Translations under genes and position numbers: made by a program
NCBI RefSeq assembly: GCF_001456955.1
Contig: NZ_KQ758467.1
Coordinates: 685,333-749,332 of the forward strand
Direction: 5' to 3'
Origin: Microbacterium enclense
GTDB taxonomy: Bacteria; Actinomycetota; Actinomycetes; Actinomycetales; Microbacteriaceae
DNA: 64,000 nt
In this document: piece by piece, positions 53,131 to 61,201 of the stretch
Layout of the letters: every line of letters begins with the position of its first letter
Numbering within the stretch: position 1 is the first letter of the stretch
The notes under the pieces: generated by a model
Seen by the model: the letters and a program-made list of their open reading frames with translations, nothing else
The model's database searches: none
What the model was told of the DNA's origin: nothing

Positions 53131-53777
53131 GGGCGGCTCTCCTCGTTCGGGCGGGATGCGGACGGGCCGAGGGTCGTCGAGGGGTTCGCGCTCGAGCGGG
53201 TGACGCGCGCAGGAGCGGCGCCCGGCCGGGCGCCGCTCTCGCGCAGCGAGATGCGCAGCAGCAGCACGATGGCCACGACGAACCCGACGATGACGAACAG
53301 CGAACCGATGTAGCGGTGCACGAGGTCGAAGCCCTCACGGCCGTAGGCGCCGTAGGCCCAGGCGGCCGAGGCGAAACGGATCATGTTGCACGTGATCGCC
53401 AGGCCGAGGCCGACGAGCAGACCGAGGCCGACGCGGCTGGTCGGCGCCCGCGTGATGCCCGTGATCGCGACGGCGAGCAGCAGCAGCGGCACGGCGAGCA
53501 CGGTCGTGGAGCACATGGTCGTGATCATCAGGCCCGTGACCTCGGGGGTGCCGATGCCGAACCAGACGATGGGGCCCGCGGCGACGGCACGCCCGGGGGC
53601 GACGAGGCCGATGAACTCGCGCGCGAGGATCGCCTCGGCGGCGCGGGTCGTGGCCTCGGTCGCGATGAGGGCTCCCGCGGCGACCGCGAGGGCTCCGGCG
53701 GTGACCAGCCGGCCGATCCCGCCGCGCCGATCGCGGGCCCTCGTGCGGGTGCGCAGCGGTGCCGCCGAGACGCTCAT
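53127..53777 (-). CDS. exosortase/archaeosortase-like protein
   Basis: The 216-residue integral membrane protein has about five hydrophobic segments. The proposed catalytic trio of the exosortase/archaeosortase superfamily can be read: Cys89 in LMITTMCSTTVLAVPL, Arg134 in TCNMIRFASAAWAYG, and His154 in DLVHRYIGSLFVIVGF, in the expected order and spacing. Such proteins are thought to cut C-terminal sorting signals and link proteins to an envelope component. It is shorter than proteobacterial EpsH/XrtA. The start at 53777 overlaps the GT2 stop, and the whole operon is translationally coupled. I cannot assign a named subtype. Confidence 0.82.
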   Translation of the reverse strand: MSVSAAPLRTRTRARDRRGGIGRLVTAGALAVAAGALIATEATTRAAEAILAREFIGLVAPGRAVAAGPIVWFGIGTPEVTGLMITTMCSTTVLAVPLLLLAVAITGITRAPTSRVGLGLLVGLGLAITCNMIRFASAAWAYGAYGREGFDLVHRYIGSLFVIVGFVVAIVLLLRISLRESGARPGAAPARVTRSSANPSTTLGPSASRPNEESRP

Positions 53778-55138
53778 GCCTCCACCGCCAGCAGCAGTCG
53801 TCCGGCCTCGGCGTTGCGGCGGGTCTTGGTCCACCCGCGGCGCCCGGCCACCATGCGGCCGAAGGCGCGCACCACGCAGATGTAGCTCTGGTACATGTAC
53901 AGCCAGTACCCGAGGCCCCAGAGCCCCGCGCGCCACACGGGATGCCGCTCTTCGCGCGTCACGTACACGAGGGGCCAGAGCGCGAAGGGGAGGATGCCGG
54001 TGAGCACCCACAGCGGGATGATCCAGGTGGCGCCGGCCAGCCAGCCGAACAGGCCTCCCGGCGACAGTGCGCCCGAGACGACCATGGCGATGGTGACCGT
54101 GGGCCAGAGCACGAAACCGATGAGCTGGATGTAGGGGATGGCGAGGAAGTACGCCGCCTCCAGCGCGCCCGCGTTGGTGAAGGTGCGCGAGGCGTAGATC
54201 TTGGGGAGGTATCGGGCGCACTGCAGGCCCCCCTGGCACCAGCGGGTGCGCTGGGTCAGCAGGCGCCGGGCCGAGGGGAGGGCCTCCTGCGAGACGAAGG
54301 TGTCGTGCGCGTACACGGTGCGGTACCCGGCGAGCATGATGCGGAGGCCGACTTCGTAGTCCTCCAGCAGCGCGTCGCCCCACGGCACGCCCGCGTCGGC
54401 CGACGCGGCGCGCAGGGCGCTGAGCCGGGTGAACTGCCCGTTGCCGCCGAGGCCCACCGAGACGGTGCGCATGCGCAGCACCTGCATCGCGGCGATCGTG
54501 GTGCGGAACTCGATGTCCTGCATGCGGATGAGGTAGCGCGCCCACGCCTGACCGAGGCGTCCCTGCCCGGCAGCCGGGGCCGGGTCGTCGCGGTTGCTCA
54601 TGCGCACCGCCACCTGGGTCGCGCCGACATCGGGCGCACCGAACGCCGCGGGACCGGCTGCCTGCCGGAGGGCGTTCTCGGCGAGCGAGCCATCGGCGTC
54701 GAGGACGATCACGATCGTGCGATCGTCCTCGACGCCGCGGTTGCCGCGCAGCTCCCGCCACTCCGCTAGCCGGGCATACGCGGCGTTCAGGGCGGCTCCC
54801 TTGCCCGTGCGGGCGTCGGGGAGCCGCCGGATCACGGCGTGCACCAGCGGGTCCGTGTCGGCGAAGGCGGAGACGATGTCTCCGGTGCCGTCGGTGCTGG
54901 CGTCGTCGATGATCCACAGATGGACGGTCGGGAAACGCTCTCGAGTCCTCTTCACCGTCTCGGCGATCACGGCCGCCTCGTCTCGGCAGGGGATGAACGC
55001 GTGCCACTCGAACGCCCCGGGGTCGCCCTCCACCGCCGCGCGGCGGCGGACGAAGGGGACGACGATGAGCGTCGTGTAGGTGAGGAACATCACCAGGAAG
55101 ACGAAGGAGAGCGAGAAGAGGAACTCGAGGGCGTTCAC
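53774..55138 (-). CDS. processive family 2 glycosyltransferase
   Basis: The 454-residue membrane glycosyltransferase has an N-terminal membrane segment (about 5-30) and a GT-A domain. Its nucleotide-sugar Asp pair is Asp78-79 (IIDDASTDG), the DxD motif is 147-149 (VLDADGSL), the catalytic ED is 259-260 (LLEDYEVGL) and QRTRW is at 296-300. Three or four membrane segments follow. DD/DxD/ED/QxxRW marks a processive beta-glycosyltransferase like those making cellulose, hyaluronan or poly-GlcNAc. The GTG at 55138 overlaps the stop of the 65-residue gene. It probably builds the glycan to which the exosortase substrates are attached. Confidence 0.92.
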   Translation of the reverse strand: MNALEFLFSLSFVFLVMFLTYTTLIVVPFVRRRAAVEGDPGAFEWHAFIPCRDEAAVIAETVKRTRERFPTVHLWIIDDASTDGTGDIVSAFADTDPLVHAVIRRLPDARTGKGAALNAAYARLAEWRELRGNRGVEDDRTIVIVLDADGSLAENALRQAAGPAAFGAPDVGATQVAVRMSNRDDPAPAAGQGRLGQAWARYLIRMQDIEFRTTIAAMQVLRMRTVSVGLGGNGQFTRLSALRAASADAGVPWGDALLEDYEVGLRIMLAGYRTVYAHDTFVSQEALPSARRLLTQRTRWCQGGLQCARYLPKIYASRTFTNAGALEAAYFLAIPYIQLIGFVLWPTVTIAMVVSGALSPGGLFGWLAGATWIIPLWVLTGILPFALWPLVYVTREERHPVWRAGLWGLGYWLYMYQSYICVVRAFGRMVAGRRGWTKTRRNAEAGRLLLAVEA

Positions 55139-55332
55139 GATCGGGGCGCGTCCTCTCCGGATGCCAGGTCGACGGCATCCTGAGACCGATGGCGCCGCGA
55201 GCGCCACGCCAGCAGACCGCCGATCAGGGCGGCGCCGACCCCGACGACGGCGAGGGTCGCCGTCGGGGCCGCGTAGCCGGTGACCGCGATCATGCCGACG
55301 GCGCCGCCGCCCATCGCACCGTTGCGGTACAC
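55135..55332 (-). CDS. 65-residue sorting-signal-like membrane protein
   Basis: The tiny protein is almost nothing but a C-terminal sorting signal: a short N-terminus (MYRNGAMGGGAVGMIAVTG), a motif VTGYAAP, one hydrophobic helix (TLAVVGVGAALIGGLLAW) and the basic cluster RSRRHR, then an acidic tail. The pattern motif-helix-arginines matches that of the neighbouring choice-of-anchor protein (PVAGPE, helix, RRRSQR). The GTG start is three bases after that gene's stop, and its end overlaps the GT2 start. That coupling argues for a real gene. Possible roles are a second exosortase substrate or an assembly factor. Confidence 0.7.
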   Translation of the reverse strand: MYRNGAMGGGAVGMIAVTGYAAPTATLAVVGVGAALIGGLLAWRSRRHRSQDAVDLASGEDAPRS

Positions 55333-55335
55333 GGG

Positions 55336-56625
55336 TCAGCCCTGAGCCGGTGCGGCCGCGCGCTGGCTGCGACGACGCAGCATCACCGCGGCGAGCAGGA
55401 CGGCGGCGAGACCGAAGCCGCCACCGGCGATCGCGAGCGATTCGGGCCCGGCGACGGGCACGGCCAGCTGACCGGCGTTGGGGCCGACCGAGGCGGTGGC
55501 CAGGTCGACCGTGGCAATCGCGCCCGCGGCGCCGAGACCGACGCGGAGGGCCGTCTGGGTGAAGGTGCCGTCGACGGTCGACTGCACGTTGACCTGCAGC
55601 TGCGCCAGCGCGGTGATCGCTTCGCCGAGCGGCCCCTGCAGGCTCGCGCCCAGGCCGTCGAGGACGGGCTCGATGACGCCCCGCGCCACACCCAGGGCCG
55701 CGTTCAGGACGCCGCCGAGAACGCTCAGGTCGTCCACGCGCGCCTGGACGGCGTCGAGGATGTCGTTCGTCTGCGAGGTGATCTCGGCGACGACCGCGGC
55801 GGGCACGTACGAGAGCAGGTCGGTGCCGGGAGCGAGGTCGTTGAGGTCGGCGACGCCGGCCGCGGCGAGCAGATCCTCCTCGGTGAGGGTGACGGTGCCC
55901 GAGGCGAAGGGGTTGTCCAGGTCGAGTCCCGCGACGGCGGCGGCGGCCAGGAGCGTGTTCAGTGCGGGGTTCAGCGTGTTCAGCACCCCGGAGACGAGCG
56001 TGCCGTCGACCACCACGCCCACGTCGGCGAGGATGTAGTCGCCGCTCTGCGCGCCGTCGGCGGTGTTGACGGCGGATGCCGCGAGCGTTCCGATGTCGAC
56101 CCGCAGGCCGGCGAGCGCGTCGGAGCTGCCGACCGCGATGGTGGCCGTGTTGTCGGCGGTGGGGTCGCCGACGTCGGAGGGGGTGACGGTGCCGACGCCG
56201 ATGAGGCTGGGCGCAGCCGACACCGCGCCCGAGAACGCCGACGAGCTGCCGTCGTCGTTGGCGCGGGCGTACTGGCCCACGGCACCGAGCTGGATGACGC
56301 CGTTGTCGCCGAACAGGTTCGTGGAGCCCGCCTGCAGCGTGACGAGGCCGCTGACGGCGTCGGCGTCGAGGGGGCGGTCGACGATGACGTCACCCGAGGC
56401 GTCGGTGTTCACGGCCTCGGCGCCGCGCAGGGCGACGAGGCTGTCGAGCACGTCGGTACCGAGCAGCGACGTCTGCACGAGACGGCCCGTGCTCTGCGAC
56501 ACGACGTCGGCGGGGGCGGCCTGGGCGGCTGTCGCGGGGACGAGGAGGGCGGCGACGGTGGCGGTGGCCCCGACGGCGCGCACGGTCCGCCACGTACGGG
56601 CGGAGGTGTCTGGACGAATGGTCAT
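55336..56625 (-). CDS. choice-of-anchor G-like surface protein
   Basis: The 429-residue secreted protein has a signal peptide (residues 1-37, ending ATAAQAA) and a repetitive, Ala/Gly/Val/Thr-rich body with almost no Cys or Lys (AEAVNTDASGDVIVD, GVVVDGTLVSGVLNTLNPALNTLL, ALRVGLGAAGAIATVDLATASVGP). A tail of about 40 residues has VPVAGPES, a hydrophobic helix and RRRSQR. This resembles the actinobacterial choice-of-anchor G family, whose C-terminal signal varies between sorting systems. The adjacent exosortase-like gene makes it the likely processing enzyme. It is the first gene of the operon, divergent from the LuxR regulator. Confidence 0.82.
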   Translation of the reverse strand: MTIRPDTSARTWRTVRAVGATATVAALLVPATAAQAAPADVVSQSTGRLVQTSLLGTDVLDSLVALRGAEAVNTDASGDVIVDRPLDADAVSGLVTLQAGSTNLFGDNGVIQLGAVGQYARANDDGSSSAFSGAVSAAPSLIGVGTVTPSDVGDPTADNTATIAVGSSDALAGLRVDIGTLAASAVNTADGAQSGDYILADVGVVVDGTLVSGVLNTLNPALNTLLAAAAVAGLDLDNPFASGTVTLTEEDLLAAAGVADLNDLAPGTDLLSYVPAAVVAEITSQTNDILDAVQARVDDLSVLGGVLNAALGVARGVIEPVLDGLGASLQGPLGEAITALAQLQVNVQSTVDGTFTQTALRVGLGAAGAIATVDLATASVGPNAGQLAVPVAGPESLAIAGGGFGLAAVLLAAVMLRRRSQRAAAPAQG

Positions 56626-56744
56626 GGATGCCTGCTTCCTGGACGGCGGAACACCACCGGGCGCATTGCGGGCCGGATGGTGCGGTGCAAGGCGAAGTTA
56701 GGCGGGGCATCGAGCGCTGGCATCCGTGTCCCGTACGGAACCCG

Positions 56745-56790
56745 ACTACTTAGGGAGGCGCCTCGGGCGCCGTTGCCGTCCGTGAACTAC
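56745..56790. promoter_or_regulatory. ACTAC motifs between the surface operon and the LuxR gene
   Basis: ACTAC occurs at 56745-56749 and 56786-56790 in the 259-bp divergent region. The second is within GTGAACTAC, identical to 41024-41032 in front of the pilus operon. They are candidate sites for the divergently coded LuxR-type regulator. Confidence 0.5.
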
Positions 56791-56884
56791 TGATTCAGGG
56801 TCGAAACCTCGGAGGACGTGCCGCTTTCGGTGTAGGAACGAATCGGGGCGCGTCCGTGGACGCGGGGAGCAGCAGGAGACACGC

Positions 56885-59317
56885 ATGGGTGCAGGTCGAC
56901 CATTGGTGGGGCGAGGGCGCGAGACGCAGATCGCGACGGAGGCGTTGCGGGGCAGGCGCAGCGTGCTGGTGACGGGGCCCGCCCGCAGCGGTCGCACGCA
57001 CCTGGTGACGGCGATCGTGCGCGCCCAGCCGCGCCCGTCGACGGTGATCGAATCGCGTGCCGGTGCCGTGAGCGCGCGCTCGGGCCCCTCGGACCGCCGG
57101 CTGCTCGCCGGTGCCGATGACGTGGAGGAGCTGATCGCCGAGGTGGTCGGCCGGGGCGGTGTCGTCGTCGTCGACGACATCGATCTGCTCCCGGATGCCG
57201 TGGTGTGGCCGCTCGTGGAGGCGCTGAGCGCCACGGATGCCGTGTTCATCGCCGCTCTCGCCCCGCGGCACGAGATCGCGCGACGTTCGCCGGCCCGCTG
57301 GGAGCTGTTGCAACCGCTGGTCGAGGACGCCGACCGACTCAACGTCGTCGTGGGGCCGCTCAGCCTTGCCGAGACGGCGACGCTGGCGAACGAACTGCGC
57401 GCGAGCCGGCACGGGGTCGGCCCCGCCGACGGCGCGTGGATGATGGCCCTCGCCCACCTGAGCGGCGGCAGCCCCGCCCTCGTCGCCGAGCTCGTCGAGG
57501 TGGCCGCCGTCCGTGGGCGGATGCACGCGGTGTGCCCGATCGAGCCGTTCGCCGATCTGCTGCCCGGTGCCATCGTGGAGTCGCTCACCCGTCTGCTGGC
57601 ACCCCTCGACGCCCGCGAGCGGCGGCTGCTGGGCGTGGTGTTCGAGCTCGGCCTGATCCCCCTCGGGCACGTGGCGTCGATCGTGCCGTCGGACGTTCTC
57701 GCCCGCTTCCACGACGGCAACCTCGTCGTGGCTTCGGTCGAGGCGGGAGCGGCGGCGGTGAGTCCGTTGGTGGCGCGGGTCCTCCGGGAGAGCGCGCCGA
57801 GGGGCGAGCACCTCGAGGAGCGTCGCGACGTCGCCCACCGTCTGCTCGAGCTGAGTCGGCAGGGTGCGGCGCTCACTCCCGCCGAGGAGGTGTTCTGCGC
57901 GCGTTTTGCGGGAACCCTCGACGCGGACGGGCCGTTGGCCGAGTCGCTGCGGGCGTTGCTGCCGCGCGCCGCCGTGTCGCTGGCGCGGTCGGGCACGCCT
58001 CGCGACGCGCTTGCGGTGGTCTCGCGCGTGCTGGATGACGGCCCCGATCTGCGCGCATCGGCGGCGTTGATCCTCACGCGCATCGCCCTCGAGGAGTATG
58101 CCGAAGCCGAGCGGCTGCTCGCCTGGCTCCCGCACCCCACCACCGCCGCCGAGCGGGAGCTCGCCCTGCACGTGTTCGTGCGGACGCTCAGCGCCACCTA
58201 CGCCGGGGCGGCTGTCGCGCGCCGGCGAATCCAGGACCTCGTGTGCTGGGCGCCGGACGACGAGGAATGGCGCACACGTGTCGGACACGCCGCGGCCATG
58301 CTGTCGCTGCCCAATGGGGCGTCGTTCTGCGAGCGCGCCCTGTCACCGTCGGCCGAGGCGCCCCACGCCGATCCGGCGGCGATGAGCGACGCGCTGCGTG
58401 CAGCGCTGGCGGCGTCTCGCGGTGATGCGGCCCGTGCCCGCGCGCTGCTGCGCGCGCGTCAGCAGACGCACGGGTGGGACGTGGAGAGCGATCTCACCCT
58501 CTTCCTGCTGCACGCGTACGCGATGGTCCTGGTCGGCGGCGATCTCGACGTCGTCGAGAGCGCGACCCGGCGGCGCCTCTTGTCGGCGCGCTGGGGCGAC
58601 CGGCAGGACGAGGTCGCGGTGCTCGCGCTGCTCGACGCGTCGATCCAGCTGCAACGGATGCGCCCCGATGTCGCCTTCACCAGCCTGCAGACCCCGCGCA
58701 TCGCGCCGCCCGAGTCGTTGCGCGTCTGGTACGACGCCGTGCGCGCGAGCGCCTTCATCGCCCGGGGCGACCTCGTGCACGCCGCCGAGGCGCTGGACCG
58801 TATCGACCGGGCGGCGACGGAATGGGCGCGCGGATCCTTCGGGGTGCTGCGCGAGACGGTGCGAGCGCGGTTCGAGATCGCCAACGGACGCGTCGAGGCC
58901 GCGACCGCTCGTGCGGACCGGGCGATCGACGAGGCCGAGCGGCGAATGCCGATGCTCCTGCCGGCGCTGCTGCGCGTGCTGCTGGCCGCGGGGGCTCCGG
59001 TGCCGCAGGTGCGGGCGCGGGCCGAGGCGTTGTCCGCGCGGTTCGACCTCGCCCCGTTGCGCGCCTTCCTCGCCGAGATCCCGTCGACGGCCCGCGTCGA
59101 TGTGCCGCCCGTGCTCGAGCAGCTGACCTCGCGCGAGCGGGAGGTGGTCGATCTCGCCGTATCGGGCGCGTCCAACGCGCAGATCGCCCGGCGCCTCGGT
59201 GTGTCGGTGCGGACGATCGAGTCGCACCTGCACCACGCCCGCACCCGTCTGGGCATGAGCCGTCACGAGCGGTTCGCGCAGGTCGTCGAGGGCGCTCGGG
59301 CGCTCGCGGGGCGCTGA
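56885..59317 (+). CDS. large LuxR family regulator with ATPase domain
   Basis: The 810-residue regulator has an N-terminal AAA-type domain: P-loop GPARSGRT (residues 31-38, Arg37 where Lys is usual) and Walker B GGVVVVDDIDLL (about 91-102). A long helical, TPR-like middle follows (about 300-740), and a C-terminal LuxR helix-turn-helix (LTSREREVVDLAVSGASNAQIARRLGVSVRTIESHLHHARTRL, about 748-800). The layout matches the LAL/MalT-like group. ATG 56885 follows GGAGCAGCAGGAG. It is divergent from the exosortase operon and is its most likely activator. Confidence 0.88.
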   Translation: MGAGRPLVGRGRETQIATEALRGRRSVLVTGPARSGRTHLVTAIVRAQPRPSTVIESRAGAVSARSGPSDRRLLAGADDVEELIAEVVGRGGVVVVDDIDLLPDAVVWPLVEALSATDAVFIAALAPRHEIARRSPARWELLQPLVEDADRLNVVVGPLSLAETATLANELRASRHGVGPADGAWMMALAHLSGGSPALVAELVEVAAVRGRMHAVCPIEPFADLLPGAIVESLTRLLAPLDARERRLLGVVFELGLIPLGHVASIVPSDVLARFHDGNLVVASVEAGAAAVSPLVARVLRESAPRGEHLEERRDVAHRLLELSRQGAALTPAEEVFCARFAGTLDADGPLAESLRALLPRAAVSLARSGTPRDALAVVSRVLDDGPDLRASAALILTRIALEEYAEAERLLAWLPHPTTAAERELALHVFVRTLSATYAGAAVARRRIQDLVCWAPDDEEWRTRVGHAAAMLSLPNGASFCERALSPSAEAPHADPAAMSDALRAALAASRGDAARARALLRARQQTHGWDVESDLTLFLLHAYAMVLVGGDLDVVESATRRRLLSARWGDRQDEVAVLALLDASIQLQRMRPDVAFTSLQTPRIAPPESLRVWYDAVRASAFIARGDLVHAAEALDRIDRAATEWARGSFGVLRETVRARFEIANGRVEAATARADRAIDEAERRMPMLLPALLRVLLAAGAPVPQVRARAEALSARFDLAPLRAFLAEIPSTARVDVPPVLEQLTSREREVVDLAVSGASNAQIARRLGVSVRTIESHLHHARTRLGMSRHERFAQVVEGARALAGR

Positions 59318-59340
59318 CGCGGGCCAGAGCGCCTCTCGGC

Positions 59341-59463
59341 GCGCCGGGGGCGCGGGGCGGGGCGGCGACGCCGCCCCGCGGGCCGCGCTGCCGCCCCGTT
59401 GACCCGAGCTCGGGCCGGGCCCGCCTCAGCACGCCGGGGACGCGGGGCGGGGCCGCGACGCCG
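59341..59463. repeat. GC-rich direct repeat and hairpin
   Basis: A segment of about 33 bp (CGCCGGGG(G/A)CGCGGGGCGGGG ...) occurs at 59341 and again at 59431. CGGGGCGGC / GCCGCCCCG (59358-59378) forms a 9-bp stem that could end the LuxR gene. It is convergent with pgm. Confidence 0.6.
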
Positions 59464-59470
59464 GCTCTCC

Positions 59471-61201
59471 TCAGCGCGCCGCCGCGAGCAACTCCTCGGC
59501 GCCGGCGCGCACGGCCTCGAGACGGCGGCGCGCCTTCTTGGCCGACGCCCCGCGCACGTCGAGGTACAGCTTCAGCTTCGGCTCCGTTCCGCTCGGGCGC
59601 ACGATGAGGCGCGACCCGTCGTCGAGCCAGAGCCGCAGCACGTCGCCCGGGGGCAGGCCGTCGACGCCGGTCAGCAGGTCGTCGATGCGCGCGACCGCGA
59701 CCCCGCCGACCGCCGCCGGCGGGTCGGCGCGCAGGGATGCCATCATCCCGGCGATCTCGCTGACGTCGCTGACCCGGATCGAGATCTGGTCGCTCGCGAA
59801 CGCGCCGAAGGTGTCGCGGAACTCCTGCAGCAGATCGGCGACGGTGCGCCCCTGGCCGCGCGCCTCGGCGACCATCCCCAGCATCGCCACGGCGGCGGAG
59901 ATCCCGTCCTTGTCGCGGACGGTGCCCGGGTTCACGAGGTAGCCGAGCGCCTCCTCGAAGCCGAACACGATGCCCGGGGCCCGCGAGATCCATTTGAAGC
60001 CGGTGAGCGTCGCGTGGAAGGCCAGTCCGTAGTGCTCGGCGACCGCCTGCAGCCCCGGCGACGACACGAGGGAGCAGGCGAGGGATGCCGGGGCCCCGGC
60101 GTCACCGCCCGCCGCGGCATCCGGGGCCGACGTGTCACCGCCGTCCGCTGCCTCGCGCGCCGCCGCCGCAGCCCGCGCCGCCCGCCACCCGAGCAGCAGC
60201 CCGATCTCGTTGCCGGTGAGCCGCCGCCAGCCGCCCTCGGCGTCGGCGTCGGGGAGGGCGACCGCCAGGCGATCGGCATCCGGGTCGTTGGCGATGACGA
60301 GCTCGGCGTCGGACGCCCGAGCGGTCTCGAACGCCAGGTCCATCGCTCCCGGCTCCTCCGGGTTCGGGAAGGCGACGGTGGGGAATCGTCCGTCGGGCTC
60401 GATCTGCGCCTCGACGAGGGTCGGTACCGGGTAGCCGGCCTCCGAGAGCACGCGCGAGACGGTCTCCCACCCGACGCCGTGCATCGCGGTGTACACCCAG
60501 CGCAGGCCCTCGGCCCCCGCGGGCGCGGGGGCGACCGCCGCGGTGGCGGCGACGTAGGCCTCGACCAGCGATTCGGCCGCGTTGGCGTAGCCGACCGACC
60601 GTGGCAGCACCGTGACGTCGCCGGCGTCGGCGATCCGCTGGATGTGCGCGGCGATCTCGGCGTCTGCGGGCGAGACGATCTGCGCTCCGTCGTCGGCCCC
60701 GCCGAGGTAGACCTTGTAGCCGTTGTCGTCCGGCGGGTTGTGGCTCGCGGTGACCATGACGCCGGCGTCGGCGCCGAGATGGCGCACGGCGAAGGCGAGC
60801 ACGGGCGTCGGAAGGGTGCGGGGGAGCAGCACGGCGTTCAGCCCCGCTCCCGCGAAGATCTCGACCGAGTCGCGCGCGAACACGTCGGAGTTGCGTCTTC
60901 CGTCCCAGCCGACCACGACGGTCGGCGTCTCGCCGTCGGAGCGCTCGAGAAGGTAGGCGGCGAAGCCCGCCGCCGCCTGGGCGACGAGCACGCGGTTCAT
61001 GCGGTTCGGGCCGGCCCCGAGCGCGCCGCGCAGCCCCGCCGTGCCGAACGCCAGGCGGGTGGAGAAGCGATCGGCGAGATCGTCCGCCGCCGTGGCATCC
61101 CCCTCCTCCACACGCGTCAGCAGAGCGGTGAGCTCGTCGCGGGTGACGGCATCCGGATCCTGGGCGAGCCAGGCACGGGCGGCGTCGACGTGCCCGCTCA
61201 C
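59471..61201 (-). CDS. phosphohexomutase (phosphoglucomutase/phosphomannomutase)
   Basis: The 576-residue alpha-D-phosphohexomutase has the phospho-serine loop VMVTASHNPPDDNGYKVY, metal loop ANDPDADRLAVALP, sugar-specificity loop near GFEEALGYLV and phosphate-binding VRPSGTEPKLKLYLDV. An Ala/Asp-rich insertion (about residues 345-380, GGDTSAPDAAAGGDAGAP) is not typical. It interconverts hexose or pentose 1- and 6/5-phosphates. Coupled to punA (4-bp overlap), it probably handles ribose 1-phosphate from nucleoside cleavage, as does the pmmB-deoD pair of mycobacteria. Confidence 0.92.
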   Translation of the reverse strand: MSGHVDAARAWLAQDPDAVTRDELTALLTRVEEGDATAADDLADRFSTRLAFGTAGLRGALGAGPNRMNRVLVAQAAAGFAAYLLERSDGETPTVVVGWDGRRNSDVFARDSVEIFAGAGLNAVLLPRTLPTPVLAFAVRHLGADAGVMVTASHNPPDDNGYKVYLGGADDGAQIVSPADAEIAAHIQRIADAGDVTVLPRSVGYANAAESLVEAYVAATAAVAPAPAGAEGLRWVYTAMHGVGWETVSRVLSEAGYPVPTLVEAQIEPDGRFPTVAFPNPEEPGAMDLAFETARASDAELVIANDPDADRLAVALPDADAEGGWRRLTGNEIGLLLGWRAARAAAAAREAADGGDTSAPDAAAGGDAGAPASLACSLVSSPGLQAVAEHYGLAFHATLTGFKWISRAPGIVFGFEEALGYLVNPGTVRDKDGISAAVAMLGMVAEARGQGRTVADLLQEFRDTFGAFASDQISIRVSDVSEIAGMMASLRADPPAAVGGVAVARIDDLLTGVDGLPPGDVLRLWLDDGSRLIVRPSGTEPKLKLYLDVRGASAKKARRRLEAVRAGAEELLAAAR

